Shown: positions 35,295 through 47,159 of the stretch, one piece after another | How positions within the stretch are numbered: the first letter of the stretch is position 1 | Layout of the letters: each line of letters opens with the position of its first letter | Source: Fallopia convolvulus | Lineage: Eukaryota > Streptophyta > Magnoliopsida > Caryophyllales > Polygonaceae | DNA length: 64,000 bases | Direction: 5' to 3' | Assembly (NCBI GenBank): GCA_964016875.1 | Contig: OZ024734.1 | Location: 56,065,496 to 56,129,495, forward strand | The notes under the pieces: model-generated | What the model was told of the DNA's origin: nothing | The model's database searches: none | Seen by the model: only the letters and a program-made list of their open reading frames with translations | Translations under genes and position numbers: made by a program

Positions 35295-35405
35295 CCATGT
35301 CAACCCGAAAACTTAGGAGGGAACCCATCCTGGTACTACGTACTCTCGCCCTTGCACGATTAACTTTTGAGTTCTTTGTCCTCACTTGAACCCAGAAAAG
35401 GAAGA
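35295..35405 (-). mobile_element. 5S-rRNA-like segment, Cassandra-type LTR remnant
   Basis: On the minus strand the sequence AAGTTAATCGTGCAAGGGCG, then GAGAGTACGTAGTACCAGGA and TGGGTTCCCTCC, follows the 3' two thirds of plant 5S rRNA: AAGTTAAGCGTGCTTGGGCG, GAGAGTAGTAC, AGGATGGGTGACCTCC. It has a 4-nt insertion in the intermediate element and substitutions in the C box. A lone 5S fragment beside retroelement sequence is the hallmark of Cassandra TRIM LTRs, which carry 5S promoters. It could also be a simple 5S pseudogene. Confidence 0.7.
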
Positions 35406-35708
35406 GCGCTTGTTAACATGGGAAACATCTCAATTACTTATAAATTATCGGGGTTGTACAGATCAGAAGGGTCTGATACTCTTCAACATCTAAACAAGCA
35501 ACCAAGAAGGTGGACGTAGACGGTTTAAGTGCAAGACTGAACTCTGACCATACTCATACTCGACATACTGAATTTTTAATAACATTATTAACCTTGAACA
35601 TGTACGATATACTAAACTTCTTGTGTCTTGCCTTGAGGCCCAAGTATAGGGATTTACAATTAGATAGAATATAATTTCACAAGAGAATAATTATCGTAAA
35701 TTTATATA

Positions 35709-36602
35709 TCTATAAATTATATATTAAAGTTATATCTATTTGAGTCACCACAATGATTTTGACCTCACCTTATAATTTAAAAAATAAATATTTTCTTATA
35801 TAGCCTTAGCATTTTTAATTAATTTTTTATCTATTTATGTCAACAAAACTAAAAAAGTCAAATTTTAATTAAAAATACTAAAAATAACACTATCTTAATA
35901 TTTTTATCCATTTATTTTTTTCTTAAATCAAGCTTTGATAATAAAAAAAAGAAGTAAAAATTTACAATATCCTGATCATTATTTGCCTAAATTGAATTTT
36001 GGAAAAAAAAATTTACATTATCATTTCCTTAATTTTTGTTTTGGCCCCACTTCACATTAAATTAGTTATATTTTAAAATTTTAATAAATAATTTATCTTT
36101 GTATTTTACATTAAATTATATCTTATTTATCAAATAATTTTTATATTTTATCTCTTTAATATGGACCATAAATATCTTTATGACTCTTTTTTTATTTTAT
36201 CTCTTTGATAAAAACAACCTCTAAAAATAGTTAAACATTTAATAACATGGTTATACATTTTTAATATTTGAAAAAGGAATAAATCATATTTTTTGATAGA
36301 TAAAAACTCAATATATGAATGTCATTCTCTAAACAATATGTAGAAATAAGTCATGATTGTTCTTGATATTATGTATAATATATAATTTTTAGGTTTTTTA
36401 TTTGATTTTGGAAAATAAATAATTCTCATATGTAAGTATAAAATTTCTATCATCTACGTATTTTAATAGCAATCTCAAAAATATGCTCGGGCCTAATTAT
36501 ATTAAATTGATATTTTTCTATATTAATATCCTATTTATAATATCTAAAAATAATTTTCATATACGAGTCATAGACGTGCATAACACGGCATGTATAACTA
36601 GT
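35709..36602 (+). mobile_element. Candidate non-autonomous Helitron
   Basis: It starts with A|TCTATAAATTATATATTAAAG and ends with a weak hairpin (acgtgc...gcatgt), then ataa and CTAGT. Composition and layout resemble the better-bounded Helitron at 39829. The base after CTAGT is A rather than the expected T, so the 3' boundary is doubtful. Confidence 0.35.
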
Positions 36603-37139
36603 ATAGTTAAAACCCTTAAGGAATAGACTTACCCTATTATGCCACCTCATCATTGTCCACATGACACTCTCACATTTCACCACATGTCATTCTATCCTTA
36701 ATCCACCTCATTTATACGTCATTAAGATTTCACCATGTCATATGCCATGTGTCGTTTTCTTCCTCATCCCTTCCATTTCATTTATTTATTCTAATTCCAA
36801 GATCCAAACGTATATTCCTAATATTATGCCAATAAACCACTTATAACCATGTAAATTTGCTCTGTTTGATTATCCACGGTCGAATTTTATACACTTAATC
36901 TACTTCCAAAATGTTTCTCCTCCTTTTAGATAAAGGAGATGTGATATATGCAATGTCCAACATAGCTCTATCTTTCTCTTCAATTAAACCTATGTTTGTT
37001 ATACTTAATGTTTTGCGTAGACTATTTATCCATTGAATATATATATATATATAATCTTTTTGGACGGGGTGAAAATATTTCTACAATTGAATATACAAAA
37101 TAATTGCTTTTAGCAAGCACATCAAATTGGTCAGGTCGC

Positions 37140-39711
37140 ACATCAATAGTTGTTTTACGCATTAAGTTATTTGGAAGCTCCTTTGGGATATAATCCTAGC
37201 TATTGTTGGAGGGTCCAGAGCATCATTGTGGCCCGAGGGTGCTTAAGAGTTGAGATGGGGTCTCTATGGAAAGTAGGGAATGGAAGTAATATTCTTGTTT
37301 GGAAGGATAGTATGGTTCCCAAAACCAAATTGGTTTTGTTTAGTTGGAAATTTTTATGGGAGTAATGAGAACCTACGAGTGTTGGACCTAATTGATTAAG
37401 ATCGGAGATGTTGGAACAAGGATCTTATCCGATTTATTATGATTCCAATTGATGCATAGGTTGTGTCGGATATTCACTTGGTAGACCCTTCGTTTCCCGA
37501 CAGTCTCGCTCATTTTTTTTATATAAGAAACAAACATTTTCAATCAAGTCTACCTATAAGTTACTCGGGTCGAGACGCTACTCGGACTCAGGCTATGGGG
37601 AGTTTGCTAACACTTCAAATGCTACCCACATCTGGAAAGTGATTTGGAAAAATTCAGGTTTCGTCGAGAGTTCGGTCTTTCTTGCGTCATGCAGGAAAGG
37701 ATATTCTTCCATGTAAGCATCATCTTCTTCTTCATGGGATTGTGCATGAGTTTGTATGCTTTTCATGTGGTCGGGAGGAAACTACTATACATGCTCTATT
37801 TGGTTGTTGTCTCTCGTCTTTGGTTTGGATTTTTTTTTCGAACATCATGGGTTTGGGTTTCTATGTTGTTTCTTTTCTTGACTAGGTTGAGTTGGTGAAA
37901 GATTTACCAACGATGGAGTATGAGCAATGGCATTTTATGTGCTGGAGAATCTGATGGGCTAGGAATCGGACCATTTTCTCAGATGACTTTATGGTATGCA
38001 CACTTCTCTCAAGGAGAAACAAAGGTAGCTTGTGGTGGATCGCCAAGTTTGGAAGAAACCTGAGTAGTCTTAGGTTAGAATTAACGCTGATGCAACAATT
38101 AAAGGGAAAGAGTGTGGTATCGGGATGATTGATTGGTCAACAAGTGGGGATGTGATTTTTGATGGTGCCAAATGCATCCAAGACGGAACTTTGGTGGATA
38201 TCGTTGAGACTGAAGCCACATTATAGGGTTTGCGGGTGGGTAAGTCCCTGGGATTTGATCGGGTGGTCCACGAGTCAGATTCTCTCATTATGGTGCAGAA
38301 AGCTAACAATGTTGCATTTCCGAATAAATGGGAGCATTGTAGATGAAATGTCAATCAGTTGACAAATTGGCAAAGCAGGTGAAAGTCGGTTTCACAATTC
38401 TTAGTTACTACTAGTGATTTCTTTTTCCTATTTGAATTTTATGATATTTTTTTGATTAGGTAAGAATTTAGTTTATCGGACAAGTCTAGTAAGACTGAGA
38501 GGTCGAATAAACGACAGTCAAAAAATCGACACGAAACAAACTGAAACAAACAAAAAGCACGATAAGTAAGTACATCTGACGAAAAACGACACTAGAACGA
38601 AAGGAGTAGTGTGAGAAATGAGGGGCTGAAGAACAACGTCTTTAGCATCCGGGTCAAAACAGGACAAATATGTTGAAGTGAACTACTGATGTTGCCTTCA
38701 CCGAGACGAAGGATCTTCAGTAGCCTCGAGAACGTCCATGCGACCACACCAATCACAAACGGACCATACCCAATCCCAAAGTTAAATCTCGAAAATGTAC
38801 AAACGTAGTGCAAGGGTCAACCTGCCAAAACAACAAGAACCACAATATCCAAACAAATCCAACCCCAAAAGCCAAAGAAAAGCCTAAGGATCGGATTTAG
38901 TTTGGGCGAAAGAAAAGGAGATGGGCCAAAAGAACCAAAGTCTCACAAACCAAATAACGTACCCACACACAAAGCCAAACAAAAAAAGAAAAAAGAAAAC
39001 AAAAAACATAAAGGGGTGGAGAAAGACTGTAGCTATCAACATCCCCAAACATCATTGACGGTTTGGTCGAAAAGAGAGCCGACGACAATAAACCACAAGC
39101 GAACAACTACGGAAATCAGTGCAATAGTCGCGCAAAGAACACGCAGTGATTTTCGAGGGCGTGGGAACACACCAAAAGTAGATCAAAACCAGAAATACAA
39201 ATCTCAAACGAGATCTTCGTCACTAGTTCGGGGGTCTAATTAAAGATGAACGAGATCGAATTAGGCCTTAGCCAAAACCAACACAATCATCCGATAAGGA
39301 TTAAAGACACACATCCGCATAGATCAACAACTTCAGAAGAAATAAAGCTCTAATTGAATCAAATTATGATTTGTTAAAATTGATAGAGGGCTTTCAAGCC
39401 ATTTGAATAGTGTGTGAGGCACAAAACTCAACAGATAAAAACAAATCTAGATGTGAAATAAGAGATGAGACTGAATCTAAAATACAAACTTTTGATTAGG
39501 AAGTATTGTCTTTTGATTTAGGTTCGTACAGTTGGGGATAGCCTTCTCGGCGTATTTCGTTGCCTTCTCGGCGACCGGACTTCTCGGCCGATTTGCCCTT
39601 CCTCTCTCTAGAAGAGTAGGGAGCTTTTTATCTAGTTGAATTTTATGATATAGTACTAACTAATGATTTGGATTAAGTTAATGTTATTTCGAGTTTTTAT
39701 AAAAAAAAAAT
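37140..39711 (+). mobile_element. LINE remnant, copy C (split by a later insertion)
   Basis: The fragments are a pre-zinc region at 37150-37365 (YNPSYCWRVQSIIVARGCLR, WKVGNGSNILVWKDSM), a zf-RVT-like segment at 37660-37885 (ILPCKHHLLLHGIVHEFVCFSC), and an RNase H domain at 38070-38345 (RINADATIKGKECGIGMIDW, ESDSLIMVQKANN). The 3' end resumes at 39636 after an inserted retroposon and finishes in A10 at about 39702-39711. Stops and frameshifts throughout. It is divergent from copies A and B. Confidence 0.75.
38448..39635 (-). mobile_element. Retroposon with 16-bp TSD inside LINE copy C
   Basis: A perfect 16-bp repeat (ttgaattttatgatat at 38432-38447 and 39636-39651) flanks 1188 bp. On the minus strand the insert begins AAAAAGCTCCCTACTC and ends CTTACCTAATC followed by A7. 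That is a target-primed retroposition layout. I recognise no coding domain in it. It is probably a non-autonomous or internally deleted LINE. Confidence 0.75.
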
Positions 39712-39828
39712 CTGGACGCACACCAATCTTAATAGTTTGAAGATGTCAGCTTTGGGTAGAAAGTAGTTTTTGAATAAAAAATTATTTTTAGTGTCTTAAA
39801 AAATATAAAGAGTTATGTATTTCAAAAA

Positions 39829-40862
39829 TCTACTATATATATAAAAGCAATAAGGTTTGGAGCCTCCACGTTGCGCCATCTCAACTTTTGCCACATGTCG
39901 TTCTAATAATGCGCCATCTCAGGTTTTGCCACATGTCATTACCATATTAATCTACATAATTTTACTTTTTTTCGAAAACTACCATATAAACTTAAACTAT
40001 TAATAAACTTTCCACGTCATGTACACATCATAATTTTTTATATACTATTATAAAAAATTTAGTATATTGAAGATTTGATTCTACCAAAAAAAACTATATT
40101 GAAGATATGTCAAGTCAAACTACCTTATTTACAAAATCTCATATCTTCTCTAATTTATTTCTTTTTCAAAAAATCACATATAATTTTATTAAAGGTTTTC
40201 TACATGCATTTTCTGAAACAATCATGAAATAACTCACTTTGTATCTACTAATAACTTTTATTTTTTAAAATAACAATATATCATACCGATCTCATTATGT
40301 TATAAATCACTTTCTTTTGGTTAAATTATTATGGATATTTCTATATATAAATCGAAAATTGAAAAGATTTTGTAAATCTTTTATTTAAGATATATATATT
40401 AAAAAAATTCCTAATATTTTTTAGTTCTATTTTAGAATTTTGGTTCTCTTATTGAACTATATGGATATTTAACAAATTATTATTAGTCCACAAAACAACA
40501 AGCTATTAAGATTATACTCCCATTTGTTAGGTGCAAAGATTTAACAAAACTACTCAAGCTTACTTGACTTAATCTAAGGCAAATTTCACTTGAAATTTGA
40601 ACTATATGGGTAATGTTTTTTTTGATAATATACCTACATGTCAAGTCAATTTTATTTGCTAATCCATATAAAATGTCCATTATTTTTCATTTTTCCTATC
40701 AAAATGTTTAATTTAGAATTATTCTTTTTTTTTACAACTTTATATAAATCAACAATTCACAATTATTTTTTTAATTATTCTTTTTATTTATTGATATTTT
40801 TTTATAATATATCTAAAAAATATCGAATTATAGTCGTGCAGGGCACGACGAGGATAACTAGT
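39829..40862 (+). mobile_element. Non-autonomous Helitron, 1034 bp
   Basis: The 5' end is A|TCTACTATATATATAAAAG. The 3' end has a perfect 7-bp stem with a 3-nt loop (GTCGTGC agg GCACGAC, 40833-40849), then 8 nt, then CTAGT (40858-40862) followed by T. This satisfies the Helitron rules: TC start, hairpin, CTRRT end, insertion between A and T. It has no Rep/helicase frame, so it depends on an autonomous partner. Micro-retroposon scar 4 lies inside it. Confidence 0.85.
40063..40106 (+). repeat. Micro-retroposon scar 4
   Basis: A perfect 12-bp repeat (tatattgaagat, 40063-40074 and 40095-40106) flanks a 20-nt insert (ttgattctaccaaaaaaaac). The insert reads TTGATTCTACC, A8, C on the plus strand. 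It has the same TTCNACC plus poly(A) form as the other three scars and interrupts the Helitron. Confidence 0.6.
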
Positions 40863-41029
40863 TTTGTATTAAAATTAGTTTTGTAGAGAAAGGGAAACAA
40901 ACACTAAAATAATGGACACGTCAATGTTTGAAAATTAAAAGTAGGACAAGATGATGATTAGATTTGTCATTTTGTAGAAGCCAAACGGTGCATTAGGTAT
41001 TCAAGGGTACACGTGTCGGCTTATGATTG

Positions 41030-41263
41030 ATCAAACGGCGGGCGATGGGCGCTTGTGAGCTGGGCGGCCCTTCTCTCTCCCGTCACTCGTTCCCCACTCT
41101 CCTCGGAGAGGCGCTGCGAAAGAGTAGACGACGACGCCGGCCTCGACCAAGACTCTGACGTTTTCCGCAGATCATATCCCTCTCTCTCCAATTCTCTCTC
41201 ATCGATCCATTTCTCAGTTCGATCCTGCAGAATCATATGGATATGACCGTTTCTTAATCTCAG
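41030..41263 (+). promoter_or_regulatory. Likely 5' UTR exon of ATG18 gene
   Basis: A GC-rich, CTCTCC-rich leader ends in the donor TCTCAG|GTGAAC at 41263. The matching acceptor (TTGTTCCAG, next exon from 42735) lies 49 nt before the ATG of the coding exon. The leader intron (1.47 kb, 41264-42734) holds no gene; it contains an AG microsatellite at 42230-42250. Confidence 0.6.
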
Positions 41264-42783
41264 GTGAACCATTTCCTGCCCTAATTCCGTTCATTTTTAC
41301 CGAAATTTCTGTCTTCTACCGGCTTCTACTTTCCGTCGTCGATCTTAGCTGCCTATTTTAATCAATCGGAGAAGTTGGCCTGTTTGTTTCCCGATCTTGA
41401 GAATTGGCTTTCTTTTTAAATAAAATTCGGTTCTAGTTGAAAGCGGTCGGTAATTCCTTAATGTAGTGATGCCTTTTTTTTCCATTTCATTCCTCAATTT
41501 GGTTCTTCTTTTCTCTTTAGGAGTGGGGGTGATTGGTCCATGGCCTATTCGTAGTTTGTTTTGGTAGAAACTTATTTATATTATCGCTTTAGAGCTGTTT
41601 AATGCCAGTTTGTGGCTTTCATGGAATGGAGGGGCACTTTTTATTTAGTATTTACTGCTCGTAGATGTAAAATGTACCATTCTCTGTTCTGTGACTATAT
41701 TAGAAGCAGGATCCACAGTTTAAACCATAATCCAATTTCTAACTTGAACTTTTCTACAAGTGTTACATGTCTTTACCAGTTGAATGATATGCTATTGGGT
41801 AATCTTTGATTTGGCAATTTAGACTTTCTATATAAATGGAGAGGGAGTGCTTCTTTTCCTACTTTTGGAGTTTATCGGATCAGTTATTTCTATCATTATA
41901 TATGACGTCAAAGTAGGTGTTATGTAGTGGAATGTTTGTTTGTTTCAAAGCCTGTGAAATGGAGTGTCAACAGTTACGTGGTTCTTCGTGTCAATGAATG
42001 GTTCTGCACAGGAAGTCCAAGCTAAGAGTATGTTAGATACTTAGATGTACTGTGAGAACTTTCTTGTTCCTTCACGGTTTGTACAAAGTTGGTTTCCATG
42101 TAATTTCTTTGTCAAACTAAACTTGGCAATTGTCAATCATAGATTAATGTTTGTGTCTCTATGTTTCATAAGTTGGATGATGTTAGTTATTACTTTATTA
42201 GAAAGAGAGAGATCCCTCTGTCCAAAAAAATAAGAGAGAGAGAGAGAGAGGCAAGTGGCTAATGATGGTTTCATAATCAATTTGCTTTAGATTATGGAAA
42301 AGAGATAGGGACTGCACTAGCTTATTTGCTTGTGTTATAACTCTCTAGTTTTGATCAACAACTAATCTTATATCTACATTAAATGAAGCTAGGGCCAGTG
42401 TCCTATGTCTATATTCATGCTTGTCATGATAATGGCAGGAGCGACAAAGCTACAACTATTTTTCAAATGGGAAGTCATAGCTGAATTCAGCAGGATACCT
42501 TTTCTTTGAGGCAACTGTAACCTTATATAGTGCATGAAGGAAGTTTGTTTCCTTAACATTGTCAGTGAAGATCTTGTCGTTGTTGTTGTTGTCAGTGTAA
42601 CTATGGGCATCTTTGATTTTTCAGCACTAGAATGCCAATGCCTCTTAATTACAGTACTATGAAGGAGTTAATTAAAATGTACTAGTGATATGTGTTTTTT
42701 ACCCCATTTAACACTTTGGCTTGGTTTGTTCCAGAGGTTACTTCTTATATGGATATTGTTATTGTGTGCCACACAGACGATTG

Positions 42784-45700
42784 ATGACTTCTTATGCTGA
42801 ACCAATGACTTCTACGTTTACATCATCTCCAGAATATACCCCTAACTCAAGTTTTGGAACTTACGAATTTGCAATTTCTGGCACCTCGGCTCGTACTGAG
42901 CTTGAGATTAGTAACTCTGATGACACAGAGCTCATAAATGTTTCATGGAATCAGGACTACAGTTGCTTTGCTGCTGGCACGAGCTCTGGTTTTCGCATTT
43001 ATGGCTGTGACCCTTTTAAGGAAACCTTCAGACGAGATCTAAAAAATGGGGGTTTTGGAATTGTTGAGATGCTCTTTCGTTGCAATATTCTGGCACTGGT
43101 TGGTTGTGGTGGTAATTCTCAGTACTCTCCTAACAAAGTTATGATATGGGATGATCATCAGGGTCGATGCATTGGGGAATTTTCATTTCGGTCAGAGGTT
43201 CGTGCTGTGAAGTTGAGAAGAGATCGCATTGTGGTTATTTTGGAGCACAAAATATATATTTACAATTTTCTGGATCTAAAGTTGCTGCATCAAATTGAGA
43301 CCCTGTCAAACCCTAGAGGACTTTGTTGCCTTTCTCACCATTTAAATACATTTGCCCTGGCTTGCCCGGGTCGTCGGAGAGGACAGGTGCGGGTTGAACA
43401 TTTTGGACTAAATTTGACGAAATTTATTCAAGCCCATGATTCCCAGATTGCGTGCTTTACCTTAACTATGGATGGGCTGCTTCTTGCAACTGCCAGTGTG
43501 AAGGGAACTCTCATAAGAGTGTTCAATACAATGGATGGAACGTGTTTGCAAGAGGTAATCACTTGGTAAAACTTACATGCCTTTCTTATGAAGAGTTAAA
43601 GTAAATTGGGGTATATATATTGGAAAGGAGTTGGAAAGTTTCATTCCTTGTAATAAATATGATAGATGAGACGTGGATAAAAGAATGTCTAATGCGTCGG
43701 TAATGAAGAATGGCCAACCAAATTGCTAGTGTCAAGTATATGTAGCTAGTCTTTTCTCCAAAAGTTTAATTTCTTTAGCTTCTTGTCAGTTATGGCTCAA
43801 AGGATGAGTCTCTCGTCTGTGAAATCACTTAATCATTGAAAATGGGAGAAGCTATAGCATTCCAAAGTCCAAACTTCTTTAGCCTTAAAAATATATGTAC
43901 TCATTTACAAGCTCAAACTTCATCTTGAAGTTCATTACTTATAACTATCCACCCTTAAGTCAAATACAATGTTTGCTAATGCTGATTCATGACACTCAAT
44001 TATCCAAATGGTTATTGTTGCAAATAATTGTAGATTGTTATTATTCTTTGATGAACGGTGGAGACAACATCAAACCATGTGCCATTCCTTGTCCTGCTAG
44101 TTTTCATTAGGTTAGATCTTTTCAGTGTTTAGCCTCATGAATATGATCTTTTCTTTCTTATTTTCAATATTGAGCTATATTCGTGATCGTAGTTAATACG
44201 ATGTTGTCCAATAATTTCCACTCGGCATCATTTTCTTTCCTTTATTCATATAGGAAACACGGTTCTCGTTGTTTCACCTTCTCCATATCATTGCATATAT
44301 GATATATGAGATCATGGTGTACGTGGATGAACAATATTGTTTGTGTAAATTACACAACCACCCCTAATATATAAATCACTTTGCACAAAACCGTCCTTTG
44401 CCTAAATTACCATTGTCTATATCAACAATTTTAACACCCATATTTAATTGAACTTTGTTATTATGAAATAGTAAAATGTAACGGAAAATCATGTCATTGT
44501 CCAAAATTCTCCTCAATCATGAAGAAAAAAAAGCACTAGACGAGTAGTGTATTACTTCATTTAGCACTGCTTGCTTTAAAAAATAAGAAAAAAAATGCAC
44601 GTGCTTGAATAAGGAGCATTAGAGACTCTTTTCTTGATGTTTTACCAACTGTGAATTGGGTTTGGGTGTTGAATTGTTAATAGAGCATTGGTTATGGGTG
44701 GTTAATTGCACTTCTCTAATATGGGCTGGTTTTGTGCAAAGTTACTTATATAAGGTTAGTTGTGTAACTGACCTAAATCTTTTCGTTTTTGCCATGCATT
44801 TATGCTACCCACTCTGTCCCCTGGATGGATTTGATATTTGAGGACTTGGTATTGGTGTAAATTTCTGCTCCTCTGGTCTTTGATGCACCATGTCCAAATA
44901 TTTGGACATCTTATATGCAATTAGTGCACTCATGTTAACATCTATTCAACATTTCTTGATGATATACAACCCTAAATAAGCAGGACATTGATCCTCTGTT
45001 CAAAGTTTTACATTCTTATTCCTCGGTGACTATCCTGGTTTATTTTATTTGACAGAATGATATTGGCCATTTCCAAATGTACCTGTGCATATGATTATGG
45101 GAACTATTTTGTTCTGACATGATACAGTTGTTTCTTATGTGTTTTGATGGTTCTGTCAGCCTATATTCTTTTCTCACCCCTTTTCTTCTACATATTTACC
45201 TTAATTGTGTTCATCCTTAAAGTTTATAAAAAGAGGCTTACCTTGTTTAATCCCTGAAGCTCACAATTTTATGATATTTTTGTTGTCATTGTGGTATGTA
45301 AATCAAATATGGTCTTGCGATTCTGATGAATTTTGTTGATATTAACTTGACCTGTCGTCTTCCCTGTTTTTTTCAGGTGCGGAGAGGGACAGAGAAAGCA
45401 GATATTTATGATATAGCTTTCTCTCCAAATGTTCAATGGTTAGCCGTCTCAAGTGACAAAGGCACTGTTCATATATTCAGTCTGAGAGTCCGAGTTACGG
45501 TTGAGGATGCATCAGCTCGCACAAATTTCATACGAACTCCATCTCTTCTTCATCAAAACTCTTCATCTTCTGTAGATCCTCTTATTTCTCCCGATGCTGG
45601 TGCTAATCCTAGCTCATCGTTGTCATTTATGAAAGGTTAGAGCATCTACTACTATTTTTAGTGTGGAGACACTTTTAAATTGCTCTGTCTTTCTTCCTAC

Positions 45701-47159
45701 ATCTATCTATATTCATACTATTTGACATGTAATTTTTCACATTCTCATGCGGCTTGTTAGAGGTAATGATGGGTGAGTGATTTGAACCCAATATAGTTTG
45801 TATTCCTAGTAATAGCCACTAGATATGCCAATTTTATCAACTCTATGCTTTGGAGGAGTCATGACTCATGATTAATAAATGCTCAATCTGTATATCTTTA
45901 CCCTTTTTTTAATTCACACGGAACAATGTGGATGATTACACAAGAGCACCAGGGAAGGAAAACTGAAATAAAAAGCTGGATTTAAAAATGTTTAATGGTA
46001 AGGTGGCAGCTTGAAAGACCTTCAAATTGCAGAAGGGGATGTTAGATTTTTTCTCTCTTCATGGCTATCTGAAGGAAATGTTAAAATACCTCTGTAAAGG
46101 AACTTATAAAATTTTGACTGCTCTTTATTATTGATATCTCAAATTTATTTTAGACTTTTAGATAATTTTACTTGAAGATAAATTTGATCTGATATGATGC
46201 TAAATTTAGTAGAGAAATATAATTTACTATTTTTTTTTAGAAAAAAATGGGAAAAAGTTAGCATATCTGAGTTACTGACATATTTCATATTCAGATGGTG
46301 CAAATGAATCTTATCTTCGCCAGGGATATGAGAGTGAAAAATAAATAGTTGGTTTGGATCTGTTTCCCTTACACCTTCATTTCTTGCCTGTTTATTATTA
46401 GGAGTATTGCCGAAATATTTCAGCTCAGAGTGGTCATTTGCTCGGTTCCATTTATCTGAATGTGCAAGATCTATTGTTGGATTTGGAGCTCACAACACTG
46501 TCAATATTGTTACCTTGGATGGAAGGTGTGCTTTTTTTTTTCCCCTTAAATCTTAGTTTCTTAAGTTTTAAAAGAAAACTCTTCTGGTTTCATCAATCAT
46601 TAGCAAGTTGATTAGAGACAGGTTGCTTTGATAAAAAGAAATGTTATAGACATGCTTCATTAATTTGTGTAAATTGTGGACAAGTAACTCATAATGTTAA
46701 AGATAGTTCATTTCTTCATCACACTCATTGCTGGTCAGCTTTGATCTAAATGTCAGTGTAGATCTTTAAGCCCTATACTTTACTTGATTGTCGCTCCAAA
46801 TACACAGTAACTAGGTCCATGTTGTTTGTTTCAAAGGTAATGATATAGCATTTCTAGCAGTTTAGTACTTTTTCTACCTTATATTTCAAAAGAACGTCCT
46901 TGAACCTCTTGCTCAGGATACTCGTTTTAGCTTCCTTGTGGGTGATAAAGCTACATGTTTCTATGGAATCTTGTTTGACATATGTTTTAAGTTCTTCCTT
47001 GCTTCTTCCTGCTTTCGATCATTGAAACTCTACTCATGTTTGAAATGTCTTTCCCAATTGATTAGTTTCTACAAGTGCAAGTTCGATCCTGTGAATGGAG
47101 GAGAGATGTCACAAGTGGACGGTATTCAATTTCTTAAGTCTGAGAATTGGCCCAGATAG
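42784..47159 (+). CDS. ATG18A: Autophagy protein ATG18 (WIPI/PROPPIN beta-propeller)
   Basis: Four coding exons (42784-43554, 45377-45635, 46402-46525, 47066-47159) join in phase to 415 residues, close to Arabidopsis ATG18a (about 425). WD40-type blades begin near residue 55 (LINVSWNQDYSCFAAGTSSGF), through SLSFDN-free blades such as CFTLTMDGLLLATASVKGTL. The phosphoinositide-binding motif is V-RRGTEKADIY (the L/FRRG motif), starting exactly at exon 2. It is followed by IAFSPNVQWLAVSSDKGTVH, then a Ser-rich loop. The C-terminus FYKCKFDPVNGGEMSQ closes the propeller. The protein binds PI3P/PI(3,5)P2 on pre-autophagosomal membranes and works with ATG2 in phagophore expansion. The subfamily letter is inferred from length and the absent BCAS3 extension. 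Intron 1 carries a MITE. Confidence 0.93.
44345..44772. mobile_element. MITE with ~48-bp inverted ends in ATG18 intron 1
   Basis: The left end (taaattacacaaccacccct... ending ttgcacaaaaccgtcc at 44396) and the right end (starting gggctggttttgtgcaaa at 44723) are imperfect inverted copies over about 48 bp. The length is about 428 bp and there is no coding frame. Long inverted ends suggest a Mutator-like MITE, but I could not define a 9-bp target duplication. Confidence 0.7.

Noticed and set aside
42195..42250. Another scar candidate (agagagaga flanking tccctctgtccaaaaaaat)
   Set aside because: The flanks are part of an AG microsatellite, so the direct repeat is not evidence of a target duplication.
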